Origin: Microbacterium gallinarum
GTDB taxonomy: Bacteria > Actinomycetota > Actinomycetes > Actinomycetales > Microbacteriaceae
DNA: 64,000 nucleotides
Assembly (NCBI RefSeq): GCF_014837165.1
Contig: NZ_JACSPM010000001.1
Span: forward strand, 525,618-589,617
Reading direction: 5' to 3'
Under the pieces are notes generated by a model that was not told where the DNA came from, did no database searches, and worked only from the letters and a program-made list of their open reading frames with translations. Of this stretch, positions 40,688 through 48,906 are shown one piece after another; position 1 is the stretch's first letter; the number at the start of each line of letters is the position of its first letter. A program made the translations under genes and the position numbers.

Positions 40688-43600
40688 TCAGCCCCGGCCG
40701 ACCAGCCGCGCGAATCCGCTGAGCCGCGCCACTCCCTCGGGTGTGTAGGGCAGGTCGTCGAGCAGCGCCGGCGAATGCACCAGGTAGGCGGTGTGCTTGG
40801 CGCGGGAGATCGCGACATTGAGCCGGTTGCGCAGCAGCAGGAATTCGAGGCCGCGCGGTGCGTCGCGTCCCGCGGACGCCGCGAGGGACACGATCGCGAC
40901 GGCGGCCTCCTGCCCCTGGAAGCGGTCGACCGTTCCCACCGGGATGTCGGGGAACCCGGCGGCGGCCAGAGCCTCCTCGACCGCGACCTGCTGGGCGTTG
41001 TAGGGCGTGACGACGATGATGTCGCCCTGCTGCAGCGCCCGCGGCGCGAGCGGCGTCGTCACGCCGTCGTCGTCGACGCGGATGTCGGCCCACGCGCGGC
41101 CGACGACGCCTCTCACGATGTCGACGACGGCGGCGGCCTCCTCGATGGACTGCGTGGCGTTCCCTCGGTGGCGGACCGGCACCGGGTGGAGCCCCGGCTC
41201 GACCCCCGCGAGCGTGCGCAGCGCGGTCGACGGATGGGCGGCGAGCTCGCCCCGGTACGACAGTTGCGATACCGGTTCGGCGACGGCGGGATGCATGCGC
41301 CACGTGCGCGCGAGGAAGTAGCCGTACTCGGGCGGGACGACGTCGGCGCCGTCCATGACCCAGCCGAGCGCCGACGTGTCGACGGGCTCCGGATGGGTGC
41401 CCTGGCTGACCTGCGGAAGCTGCTGCGGGTCGCCGAGCAGCAGCAGCCGAGGCGAGGCGAGCGACACCGCGATGGTCGAGGCGAGCGAGAACTGCCCGGC
41501 CTCGTCGATGACGAGGAGGTCGAGGCTGCCGCGCGGGATGCGTCCCTCGTGGCTGAAGTCCCAGGCCGTGCCTCCGACGACGAATCCCGATTCGGCCCGA
41601 TCGGCGGTGAACTCGGCGACGCCGTTCTTGCGCAGCGGAGTGAAGCAGTACTCGTCACGCTCCGTCTTGGGTGCCTTGCCCACGAGCTCCTTCGGGACGC
41701 CCGCCGCGACGATGCGCTCGAGCATGTTCTCGACCACGGCGTGCGACTGCGCGACCACGCCCACCTTGAATGCGCGCTCGCGCACGAGCCGGGCGATGAC
41801 GTGCGAGCCGACGTAGGTCTTGCCGGTCCCCGGCGGGCCTTGCACTGCGAGGTAGCTGCGGTCGAGATCGACGACGGCGCGAACGATCGCGTCGACGTCG
41901 TCGCCCGTCGCCGCGGGCAGTCCGCCGGCGACGGTGCGCGGCGGGCGCCGAGCGAGGATGTCGGTCGCCGGGTCGGCGGGAAGCGACGGCGCCGCGTCGA
42001 CCACGGCATCGGCCCACGCGTCGATCGCCGACTGCTGGTTGCCGGCGGACGGCGGCGCCATCGGCGTGAGCGCGATCGGCAGTCGCGACCAGGTCACGCC
42101 GTCGACCGCCGTCTCTTCGACGATCGCCCCGTCCTCGAGCACCTCGAGCACGGTGATCGACCGGTACGAGTGGATCCACCGCGGCGAGCCCTCGAACGGG
42201 TACGGTGCCGGCAGCTCGTACAGCGCGAAGGGCTGACCGCCCTCGCTCAGGCGCGTGCCGGGCGCCAGCTCGCCGCGCAGCTCGATCGTGCGACGCTCTC
42301 CGCCGCGGCCGCTCTCGGCGAAGTGCCAGTCCTCGACCACGCGGGAGCGAGCCGGGTCGATCACGACGACATCGCGGGTCTCCTCCCACAGGGGCACCGG
42401 CTCGCGCAGCCGCAGGAAGTGCGTGGCCCAGAAGGTCTTCGACTCACGCGGGTAGTAGTCGATCGCAGCGGCACCCAGTCGCAGGGACTGCGCGTCGGCG
42501 GAGTCGGCGGGGTGCTCGAGGGCGAGCCGTCCGAGGGCGAGCGCGCGGTGCGATGGCTCGTACGCACGCTCGTCGGCCTCGCCGTTCGGCGAGGGTCGGA
42601 GACCCGCCTCACGGGCACGGTCGACCAGCCAGTCGCGGAGGCGCCGCGTCGACACGCAGTCGTAGCGGTTGTAGTCCGCGAGGTCGTCGAGGATCTCCTG
42701 CGCGGCTGCCGCGTCCCCGTCGGCGGCGAGCGCGCGGGCCTCGACGTAGCGGACGATGGAGTCGTCGCCCTTCTGCACGTCGCTCGTACGCACCTCTGCG
42801 CCCATGTAGAGCGGCTCGAGCTTCTTGATCGAGTACGAGCGCGAGCCCACGCGCAGCGCGCGCCGCACGATCGGGTACAGATCGACGAACACCCCGTCGC
42901 GCAGGAGGCGGTCGACGTCGGCCTCGCGAACCCCGTGGCGAGCAGCCATGGCGAGCAGGTGCGACGGCTCGTAGGGCGCGTAGTGGTAGATGTGCATGCC
43001 GGGATGCTGCGTGCGGCGCAGGTCGACGATGTCGAGGAACGTCTCGAGGGCGCGCTTCTCGTCGGCGAACGAGTGCGCCCACAGCGCGCTGTACTGCTCG
43101 CGCTCGTCGACCCAGCCGAACAGGTAGTCGATCCCCCACTGCGTCGGCTCGCCCTCGCGGCCCGGTGGCTGCGGCTCGCTGTGAAGCGGGTCGCCCTCGA
43201 AGTCGAAGAACAGATCGCCATGATCGGGGCGGGGCAGCGCGCCCAGCGCGGTCGGCGCCACGACCTCGAAGGTCGGCAGCGGCGGCGGGCCGGCGTGATC
43301 CGACGGCGGTGACACGAGCGGGGGCGTCCCGGCGGGACTGTCGAGCTGCAGCCGGGCCTGGGTGCGCAGCATCCCGAACGTGTCGGGGTTCATGCCGGCG
43401 GGACCCCGCGGCGCGACGGCGAGCTCTTCGATCGTGCGCACGCCGGCGGCGCGCAGCCGCTGGCGCTGAACCGGTCGCATGCCGGCGACGAGGAGGAGAT
43501 CGCGGGATGCCACGACCTCCGCGTCGCAGGTCGCGCAGCGTCCGCACGCGACGACGTCGAGCTCGCCGCGCGGGTCGCCCCACGCGATCGCCTCGCCGGC

Positions 43601-44230
43601 GACGCGCAGGTCGAGGCGGCGGTCGGCGATGAGAGCGGCAAGGCGCTCGCGCCGCAGACGGAACACCGGCAGCAGGTCGTCGACCTCGTGCGCGCTGACG
43701 CTGCCGTCGCCGAGGAGCAGCTCGACGCGATCGGACCGCGGGACGCCGAGCCGGTCGAGCTGGTCGACGTACGCCGCGAGCTGCATGAGTGCAGTGACCC
43801 GCGCATGCCGGGCGAGCTTGGTGTCCTGCACGATCCACCGGCCGTCGGCGTCGCGAACGAGGAAGTCGGCGAACCCGACGAAGTCGGTCGTCGCGAACGC
43901 CGCCTGGTAGACGACGTCGGCGTCGGAGACGAGGGCGGCGTTCGTGAGCGCGACGGCCTCGGCGAGCGCCGCGGCGTCTGACGACCGCGCTTCGGGAACC
44001 TCGACGACCCCGTCGCCGAACCCCTCGAGGTACTCGGCGAGCACGCGGCGCTCATGCGCGGTGCCGAGCCGCCCGGCGCGGAGGAGCGTGAGGTCTTCGG
44101 GCTCGTCGACCGCCGCCACTCGCCCCAGCTTCGCGTCGATCGCCCGCAGCCACGCGAACTCGCACTCGGCGGCGGCCTTCAGATCGCTCGCGCTCCAGAC
44201 GATCCGGCCCTCGTCTTCGATGTATCGCAT
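40688..44230 (-). CDS. TM0106-type RecB-like nuclease fused to a DNA2-type helicase
   Basis: A 1180-residue fusion. The N-terminal part has a PD-(D/E)xK nuclease core (GFADFLVRDADGRWIVQDTKL around residue 120-137) with Cys residues at ~23 and the CGRCATC triad at ~230, suggesting an Fe-S cluster as in Cas4/AddB nucleases. The middle (~340-480) contains an RNase-H-like TM0106 domain (DLFFDFEGDPLHSE). The C-terminal part is a superfamily 1 helicase: Walker A GPPGTGKTYVGSHV (~798), Walker B LLVIDEAGQFS (~903), and TVDRFQGQEA with NVAISRAKHTAYLV. A role in DNA or RNA repair is likely but not proven. ATG of MRYIEDEGRIVW. Confidence 0.87.
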   Translation of the reverse strand: MRYIEDEGRIVWSASDLKAAAECEFAWLRAIDAKLGRVAAVDEPEDLTLLRAGRLGTAHERRVLAEYLEGFGDGVVEVPEARSSDAAALAEAVALTNAALVSDADVVYQAAFATTDFVGFADFLVRDADGRWIVQDTKLARHARVTALMQLAAYVDQLDRLGVPRSDRVELLLGDGSVSAHEVDDLLPVFRLRRERLAALIADRRLDLRVAGEAIAWGDPRGELDVVACGRCATCDAEVVASRDLLLVAGMRPVQRQRLRAAGVRTIEELAVAPRGPAGMNPDTFGMLRTQARLQLDSPAGTPPLVSPPSDHAGPPPLPTFEVVAPTALGALPRPDHGDLFFDFEGDPLHSEPQPPGREGEPTQWGIDYLFGWVDEREQYSALWAHSFADEKRALETFLDIVDLRRTQHPGMHIYHYAPYEPSHLLAMAARHGVREADVDRLLRDGVFVDLYPIVRRALRVGSRSYSIKKLEPLYMGAEVRTSDVQKGDDSIVRYVEARALAADGDAAAAQEILDDLADYNRYDCVSTRRLRDWLVDRAREAGLRPSPNGEADERAYEPSHRALALGRLALEHPADSADAQSLRLGAAAIDYYPRESKTFWATHFLRLREPVPLWEETRDVVVIDPARSRVVEDWHFAESGRGGERRTIELRGELAPGTRLSEGGQPFALYELPAPYPFEGSPRWIHSYRSITVLEVLEDGAIVEETAVDGVTWSRLPIALTPMAPPSAGNQQSAIDAWADAVVDAAPSLPADPATDILARRPPRTVAGGLPAATGDDVDAIVRAVVDLDRSYLAVQGPPGTGKTYVGSHVIARLVRERAFKVGVVAQSHAVVENMLERIVAAGVPKELVGKAPKTERDEYCFTPLRKNGVAEFTADRAESGFVVGGTAWDFSHEGRIPRGSLDLLVIDEAGQFSLASTIAVSLASPRLLLLGDPQQLPQVSQGTHPEPVDTSALGWVMDGADVVPPEYGYFLARTWRMHPAVAEPVSQLSYRGELAAHPSTALRTLAGVEPGLHPVPVRHRGNATQSIEEAAAVVDIVRGVVGRAWADIRVDDDGVTTPLAPRALQQGDIIVVTPYNAQQVAVEEALAAAGFPDIPVGTVDRFQGQEAAVAIVSLAASAGRDAPRGLEFLLLRNRLNVAISRAKHTAYLVHSPALLDDLPYTPEGVARLSGFARLVGRG

Positions 44231-44322
44231 TCCCGCCCTTCCCCTCCACGACCCTAGCCGCGGCAGCCGACACCACCGCGTCCCGCTCGCCCGCCCAGCA
44301 CGACCGGCCCGTGCCTCGGGCG

Positions 44323-44375
44323 AGTTGCCACTCGTGGCGGGTTCGGACCGCCCATCCCCGCCACCGCCGGCAACT
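44323..44375. repeat. Imperfect 53-bp inverted repeat
   Basis: Outer AGTTGCC and GGCAACT, and inner GTGGCGGG with CCCGCCAC, pair with a few mismatches. It has the architecture of the REP-like elements elsewhere in the window, and lies between two divergent genes. Confidence 0.55.
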
Positions 44376-44383
44376 GGACGCCC

Positions 44384-44405
44384 GATTCGCCCGCCCGGGC
44401 GAATC
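44384..44405. promoter_or_regulatory. Perfect palindrome in the helicase/nadE divergent region
   Basis: The 10-bp arms GATTCGCCCG and CGGGCGAATC are separated by two bases. It lies about 80 nt upstream of the nadE start and may be an operator for nadE or for the divergent helicase. No matching local regulator is seen. Confidence 0.55.
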
Positions 44406-44487
44406 GGTCGACGACAGGGAAGCCCGTGGCCGCAGACCTGCCCGCAAGACCTCGCCCCCGGCCGACGGCGCCTGACAGACTGAAGGC

Positions 44488-46554
44488 ATGAGCCTCCCCT
44501 TCGAGAGCGCCTACCGGCACGGGTTCGCACGCATCGCGGCCTGCACGATCCCGATCACGATCGCCGATCCCGTCGCGAACGCCGACGCCGTGCTCGCCAC
44601 GGCGGGCGAGTGCGACGCCGAGGCGGTGGCGGTCGCCGTCTTCCCCGAACTGTGCCTCACCGGCTACTCGATCGAGGACCTGGTGATGCAGGATGCCGTG
44701 CTCGACGCCGTCGAACGCGCCATCGAGGGGCTGGTCGAGGCATCCGCTGATCTCTTCCCGATGCTCGTGGTCGGCGCGCCGCTGCGCCACCGCAACCGGC
44801 TCTACAACTGCGCGGTCGTGATCCACCGGGGCGAACTGCTGGGCGTCGCCCCCAAGTCGTACCTGCCGACCTACCGCGAGTTCTACGAGCGCCGCTGGTA
44901 CGCGCCCGGCGACGACCAGGTGGGCGAAGACATCCGCGTAGGCGAGCTCGAGGCTCCGTTCGGCCCCGATCTGCTCTTCGAGGCGCTCGACGTGCCCGGC
45001 CTCGTCGTGCACGCCGAGGTGTGCGAAGACGTATGGGTGCCGATCCCGCCGTCCGCCGGAGCCGCCCTCGCGGGCGCCACCGTGCTGCTCAACCTCAGCG
45101 GCAGCCCGATCACGATCGCCCGCGCCGAGGACCGCAAGGATCTGTGCCAGTCGCAGTCGCTCCGCTGCCTCGCCGCGTACGCATATGCCGCCGCGGGTAT
45201 GGGCGAGTCGACGAACGACGTCTCATGGGACGGCCAGACGATGATCTACGAGGGCGGCAGCCTGCTGGCCGAGACGGAGCGGTTCCCCGACGGACCTCGC
45301 CGATCGGTCGCCGACGTCGATCTCGACCGCCTGCGCCAGGACCGTCTGCGCCAGGGCACCTTCGACGACAACCGCCGCACGTACGACCCGCGATTCCGCG
45401 TCGTCCACTTCGAACTCGACCCGCCCGCCGCCGACATCGGACTGCGCCGCACGCTCGACCGCTTCCCGTTCGTGCCCGACGACCCCGAGCGCCTGGCGCA
45501 GGACTGCTATGAGGCGTTCAACATCCAGGTCTCGGGGCTGGTCCAGCGCCTGCAGGCGATCGGAGGGCCCAAGCCCGTCATCGGCGTGAGCGGCGGGCTC
45601 GACTCGACGCACGCGCTGCTCGTCGTCGCGCGCGCGATGGACCGCATGGGCCGCCCGCGCAGCGACATCCTCGCGTACACGATGCCCGGGTTCGCGACCA
45701 GCGCGCACACCAAGTCGAACGCGATCGCCCTTGCCGAGGCCGTGGGCGCGTCGATCGAGACGATCGACATCCGCCCCCTCGCGACCGAGATGCTCGAGCG
45801 CCTCGACCACCCGTTCGCCGATGGCGAGCCGGTGCACGACATCACGTTCGAGAACGTGCAGGCAGGCCTGCGCACCGACTACCTCTTCCGCCTCGCGAAC
45901 CACCACGGCGGCATGGTGATCGGCACGTCCGACCTCTCCGAGCTCGCGCTCGGCTGGGCGACGTACGGCGTCGGCGACCACATGAGCCACTACGCCGTGA
46001 ACGCGGGCGTGCCGAAGACGCTCATCCAGCACGTGATCCGCTGGGTGATCTCGCACGAGGGCGAGGGCTCGACCGATCTGTCCTCCGACGCCAAGCGCGT
46101 GCTGCAGTCGGTGCTCGACACCGAGATCTCGCCCGAACTCGTGCCGGCGGGGCAGGACGGCAAGCTGCAGTCGACCGAGGACCGGATCGGCCCCTACGCG
46201 CTGCACGACTTCGCGCTGCACCACCTCCTGCGGTTCGGCTTCCGCCCGTCGAAGATCGCCTACCTCGCCGCGCACGCGTGGGGCGACAAGGATGCCGGCG
46301 CCTGGCCGCCCGGGTTCCCCTCCGAGGACCGCTACGCCTACGACCTGCCGACCGTCGCGAAGTGGCTGCAGGTCTTTCTGCGGCGCTACTTCGCGTTCGC
46401 GCAGTTCAAGCGCTCGGCGATCCCCAACGGCCCCAAGGTCTCGCCGACCGGCTCGCTGTCGCCCCGCGGCGACTGGCGCGCGCCCTCGGACGGCAACGCG
46501 AACGTGTGGATCGCGGAGCTCAAGGCCGCTCTCCCCGAGCTCGTCGACGAGTGA
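44488..46554 (+). CDS. nadE: NAD synthetase, glutamine-hydrolysing
   Basis: Final step of NAD synthesis. The 688-residue enzyme fuses a nitrilase-type glutaminase (VFPELCLTGYSIEDL Glu, APKSYLPTYREFYERRWY Lys, EVCEDVWVP Cys) to an ammonia-dependent NAD synthetase with the PP-loop GVSGGLDSTHALLV (about residue 370). TSDLSELALGWATYGVGDHMSHYAVNAGVPK is the NAD-synthetase core. ATG start; CAGACT precedes it by 6 nt. It is divergent from the nuclease/helicase. Confidence 0.95.
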   Translation: MSLPFESAYRHGFARIAACTIPITIADPVANADAVLATAGECDAEAVAVAVFPELCLTGYSIEDLVMQDAVLDAVERAIEGLVEASADLFPMLVVGAPLRHRNRLYNCAVVIHRGELLGVAPKSYLPTYREFYERRWYAPGDDQVGEDIRVGELEAPFGPDLLFEALDVPGLVVHAEVCEDVWVPIPPSAGAALAGATVLLNLSGSPITIARAEDRKDLCQSQSLRCLAAYAYAAAGMGESTNDVSWDGQTMIYEGGSLLAETERFPDGPRRSVADVDLDRLRQDRLRQGTFDDNRRTYDPRFRVVHFELDPPAADIGLRRTLDRFPFVPDDPERLAQDCYEAFNIQVSGLVQRLQAIGGPKPVIGVSGGLDSTHALLVVARAMDRMGRPRSDILAYTMPGFATSAHTKSNAIALAEAVGASIETIDIRPLATEMLERLDHPFADGEPVHDITFENVQAGLRTDYLFRLANHHGGMVIGTSDLSELALGWATYGVGDHMSHYAVNAGVPKTLIQHVIRWVISHEGEGSTDLSSDAKRVLQSVLDTEISPELVPAGQDGKLQSTEDRIGPYALHDFALHHLLRFGFRPSKIAYLAAHAWGDKDAGAWPPGFPSEDRYAYDLPTVAKWLQVFLRRYFAFAQFKRSAIPNGPKVSPTGSLSPRGDWRAPSDGNANVWIAELKAALPELVDE

Positions 46555-46581
46555 CGGGATGCCGCGGCCTCGGCATCCCTC

Positions 46582-46663
46582 GCACAGAATCGGAGATCCT
46601 CGCCGACGCGCCGCCGGTCCCGGTCGGAGCGCGGCGTGTCGCCCACGAGCTCCGATTCTGTGC
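46582..46663. repeat. 82-bp inverted repeat, copy A
   Basis: It begins GCACAGAATCGGAGATC and ends with the complement GAGCTCCGATTCTGTGC; inner parts share CGACRCGCC with the other arm. An element of exactly the same length is found at 61704. Located between the converging nadE and PPTase-like genes. Confidence 0.9.
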
Positions 46664-46698
46664 TCGACCCGGGTCCCTGCGACGCCGGATCATGCCGA

Positions 46699-47277
46699 TC
46701 AGACCGGCGCCGCGCCGTAGGCGAGGGTGATGATCCAGCTGTCGCGGGACAGGTCGGCGAGCTTGTAGTAGACGCGGCGGTCGGGGATCCAGCCTTTCGT
46801 GCGCGGGCTGTCGAGGCGCACATGGTCGGCGGCGACCCGGGCGCCCCGTCCGTCGGCGTCGCGCACGGCCTGCACGCGCGTCCAGTGCGCGAGCAGCTGG
46901 TCGACGTCGCTGCCGTCGTACAGGTGGGAGTGCCGCTTCATCTCTCGCAGCGTCGGCTCGTCGGGGTGGGCGTCGCGCAGGTCGAGGCCGAGCGGGATCG
47001 CGGGGTCGGCGACGGCGACCACCGTGGCCGCACGGTAGTTGGCGTTGCGGATGCGCAGCGGCACCTCCTGGCCCTCCACCTCGGCGATGAGCTGGGTGTG
47101 GAAGCCGAAGGTCCCCGGTGCCTCGCGCTCGACGCGCACGGTCGCGGGGTCGACGCCGAGCTGCGCTGCGACGATCTCCTTCGCCAGAGTGCGCTTGCGA
47201 TCGTGCTCCGGAAGCTTCGGGTCCCAGCCGAGCCGCGCCGTGATCCCCGCCGGAGTGTCCAGCAGCACCGATTCCAT
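46699..47277 (-). CDS. Degenerate 4'-phosphopantetheinyl transferase-like protein
   Basis: A 192-residue protein with the layout of Sfp-type PPTases: PLGLDLRDAHPDEPTLREMKRHSHL and LLAHWTRVQAVRDADGRGARV, the latter aligning with the WTxKEAxxKAxGxG motif. The KEA positions read VQA, so both the Lys and the catalytic Glu are lost, and no activity can be assumed. The C-terminus DSWIITLAYGA is the usual end of the family. GAAGAGG lies 6 nt before the ATG. Family assignment is by motif resemblance only. Confidence 0.65.
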   Translation of the reverse strand: MESVLLDTPAGITARLGWDPKLPEHDRKRTLAKEIVAAQLGVDPATVRVEREAPGTFGFHTQLIAEVEGQEVPLRIRNANYRAATVVAVADPAIPLGLDLRDAHPDEPTLREMKRHSHLYDGSDVDQLLAHWTRVQAVRDADGRGARVAADHVRLDSPRTKGWIPDRRVYYKLADLSRDSWIITLAYGAAPV

Positions 47278-47438
47278 GGTCCACCTCTTCCCGCGGCCAC
47301 CCCGCTCCCCTCATCATGTCCCGGCTTCCTGGAACGAGGAAGGGCACCGCGCGAGGGATGCCGCAACCGCGGCTGCGCGCGCGACAGGTTGCGCAACCCC
47401 CGTGCACGGTGCGCCGAGGGCGGTGCCAGGATGGTGCC

Positions 47439-48902
47439 ATGGCCGGACGCGCGACCGTCGTCGGCAGCGGGCCGAACGGGCTCGCCGCCGCCGTCGCGCT
47501 CGCCCGCGCGGGCTTCGAGGTGCGCGTGCTCGAGGCGGCCCCCACCCTCGGCGGCGGCGTGCGCAGTGCGGAGCTGACCCTGCCCGGGTTCGTGCACGAC
47601 GTGTGCTCGGCGGTGCATCCCGCCGCCCTGTCATCGCCGGTCTTCCGCGCCTTCGGGCTCGGCGAGCGCATCGAGTGGATCCGCCCCGAGGCGTCCTACG
47701 CCCAGCCGCTGGACGGCGGGCGGGCCGCGATCGCGTGGCGCGACATCGAGCGCACCGCGTCGGGGCTGGGCCGCGACGGCCGGATGTGGCTCGCGGCGCT
47801 TCGCCCGCTCAGCTCGCACCTCGACGCCGTGGTCGACTTCACCGGATCGCAGCTGCTGCGGTGGCCGCGGCATCCGATCACCGCCGTCCGCTACGGACTG
47901 CGCGCCCTTCAGCTGGGCTCGCGCCTCGGCCGCGGGACGTTCGCGACGGAGGAGGCGAACGCCCTCCTCGCGGGTGTGTTCGCCCACTCGAACTCGCAGC
48001 TGCCGAGCGTGGGCGCGTCGGCGTCCGGGCTCTTCCTCGCGGCGCACGCGCACGCGGCCGACGGCTGGGCCTTCCCTCGGGGCGGGGCGCAGCGCATCGC
48101 GGATGTGCTCGCCGACGACCTGCGGGCGCACGGCGGTGCGATCGAGACCGGGCAGCACGTGACCACGCTCGACGGTCTCGACTGGGGCGACCCCGCCGCG
48201 GGCGATGTGCTGCTGCTCGACACGTCGCCGCGGCTTGCGCTCACCCACCCCGGCATCCCTGCGCGGTATGCGACGGCGATCCGCCGCTACCGCTACGGGG
48301 CGGCCGCCGCCAAGGTCGACTTCGCGCTCGACGGCCCGGTGCCGTGGGCGCACTCCGACGTGGCGCAGGCGCCGACGGTGCACGTCGGCGGGACCCGCGC
48401 CGAGGTCGAGGCGAGCGAGAACGCCGTCGCCCGCGGTTCGGTCACCGACCGGCCGTACGTGCTCGCCGTGCAGCCGACGGTGCTCGATCCGAGCCGGGCA
48501 CCCGAGGGCAAGCACGTGCTGTGGACCTACATCCACGTGCCGGCCAGCTCGACGCTCGACGCCACCGAGCTCGTGACGCGTCAGGTCGAGCGCTTCGCCC
48601 CCGGCTTCCGTGACCGGATCCTCGCGACGAGCGCGATGACCGCGGCGCAGCGCGAGGCCTACAACCCGGCCGACATCGGCGGCGACATCCTGGGCGGGGC
48701 TTTCACCTTCGCGCAGGCGATCCGCCGGCCGACCGTCTCGCCGACGCCGTGGCGCACGCCGATGCCCGGGGTGTACCTCGCGTCGGCCGCGTCGCCGCCC
48801 GGCCCCGGGGTGACGGGCATGCCGGGGTGGTACGCGGCGCGGCAGGCGCTGCGCGACACGCAGGGGCTGCGGCTCGAGCCCGAGGACCTGTTCCGGACGT
48901 GA
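47439..48902 (+). CDS. FAD-dependent oxidoreductase (phytoene-desaturase-like)
   Basis: A 487-residue flavoprotein with an N-terminal Rossmann motif (TVVGSGPNGLAAAVALARAGFEVRVLEAAPTLGGGVRS) and a C-terminal FAD motif (TPMPGVYLASAASPPGPGVTGMPGWYAARQAL). The DGWAFPRGGAQRIADVLADDLRAHGG segment is shared with NAD(P)/FAD oxidoreductases of the phytoene-desaturase type. Specific substrate unknown. Start at ATG 47439, CAGGAT being 6 nt upstream. Confidence 0.85.
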   Translation: MAGRATVVGSGPNGLAAAVALARAGFEVRVLEAAPTLGGGVRSAELTLPGFVHDVCSAVHPAALSSPVFRAFGLGERIEWIRPEASYAQPLDGGRAAIAWRDIERTASGLGRDGRMWLAALRPLSSHLDAVVDFTGSQLLRWPRHPITAVRYGLRALQLGSRLGRGTFATEEANALLAGVFAHSNSQLPSVGASASGLFLAAHAHAADGWAFPRGGAQRIADVLADDLRAHGGAIETGQHVTTLDGLDWGDPAAGDVLLLDTSPRLALTHPGIPARYATAIRRYRYGAAAAKVDFALDGPVPWAHSDVAQAPTVHVGGTRAEVEASENAVARGSVTDRPYVLAVQPTVLDPSRAPEGKHVLWTYIHVPASSTLDATELVTRQVERFAPGFRDRILATSAMTAAQREAYNPADIGGDILGGAFTFAQAIRRPTVSPTPWRTPMPGVYLASAASPPGPGVTGMPGWYAARQALRDTQGLRLEPEDLFRT

Positions 48903-48906
48903 CGGC

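Noticed and set aside
40025-43312. Long plus-strand open frame opposite the nuclease/helicase gene
   Set aside because: It is a complementary-strand artefact: low-complexity Arg/Gly/Asp composition and no start signal, while the helicase motifs are all in the minus frame.
40688-44230. Cas4-like nuclease of a CRISPR or defence island
   Set aside because: The Fe-S RecB-like domain resembles Cas4, but it is fused to a helicase in the TM0106 layout, and no defence genes or array are nearby.
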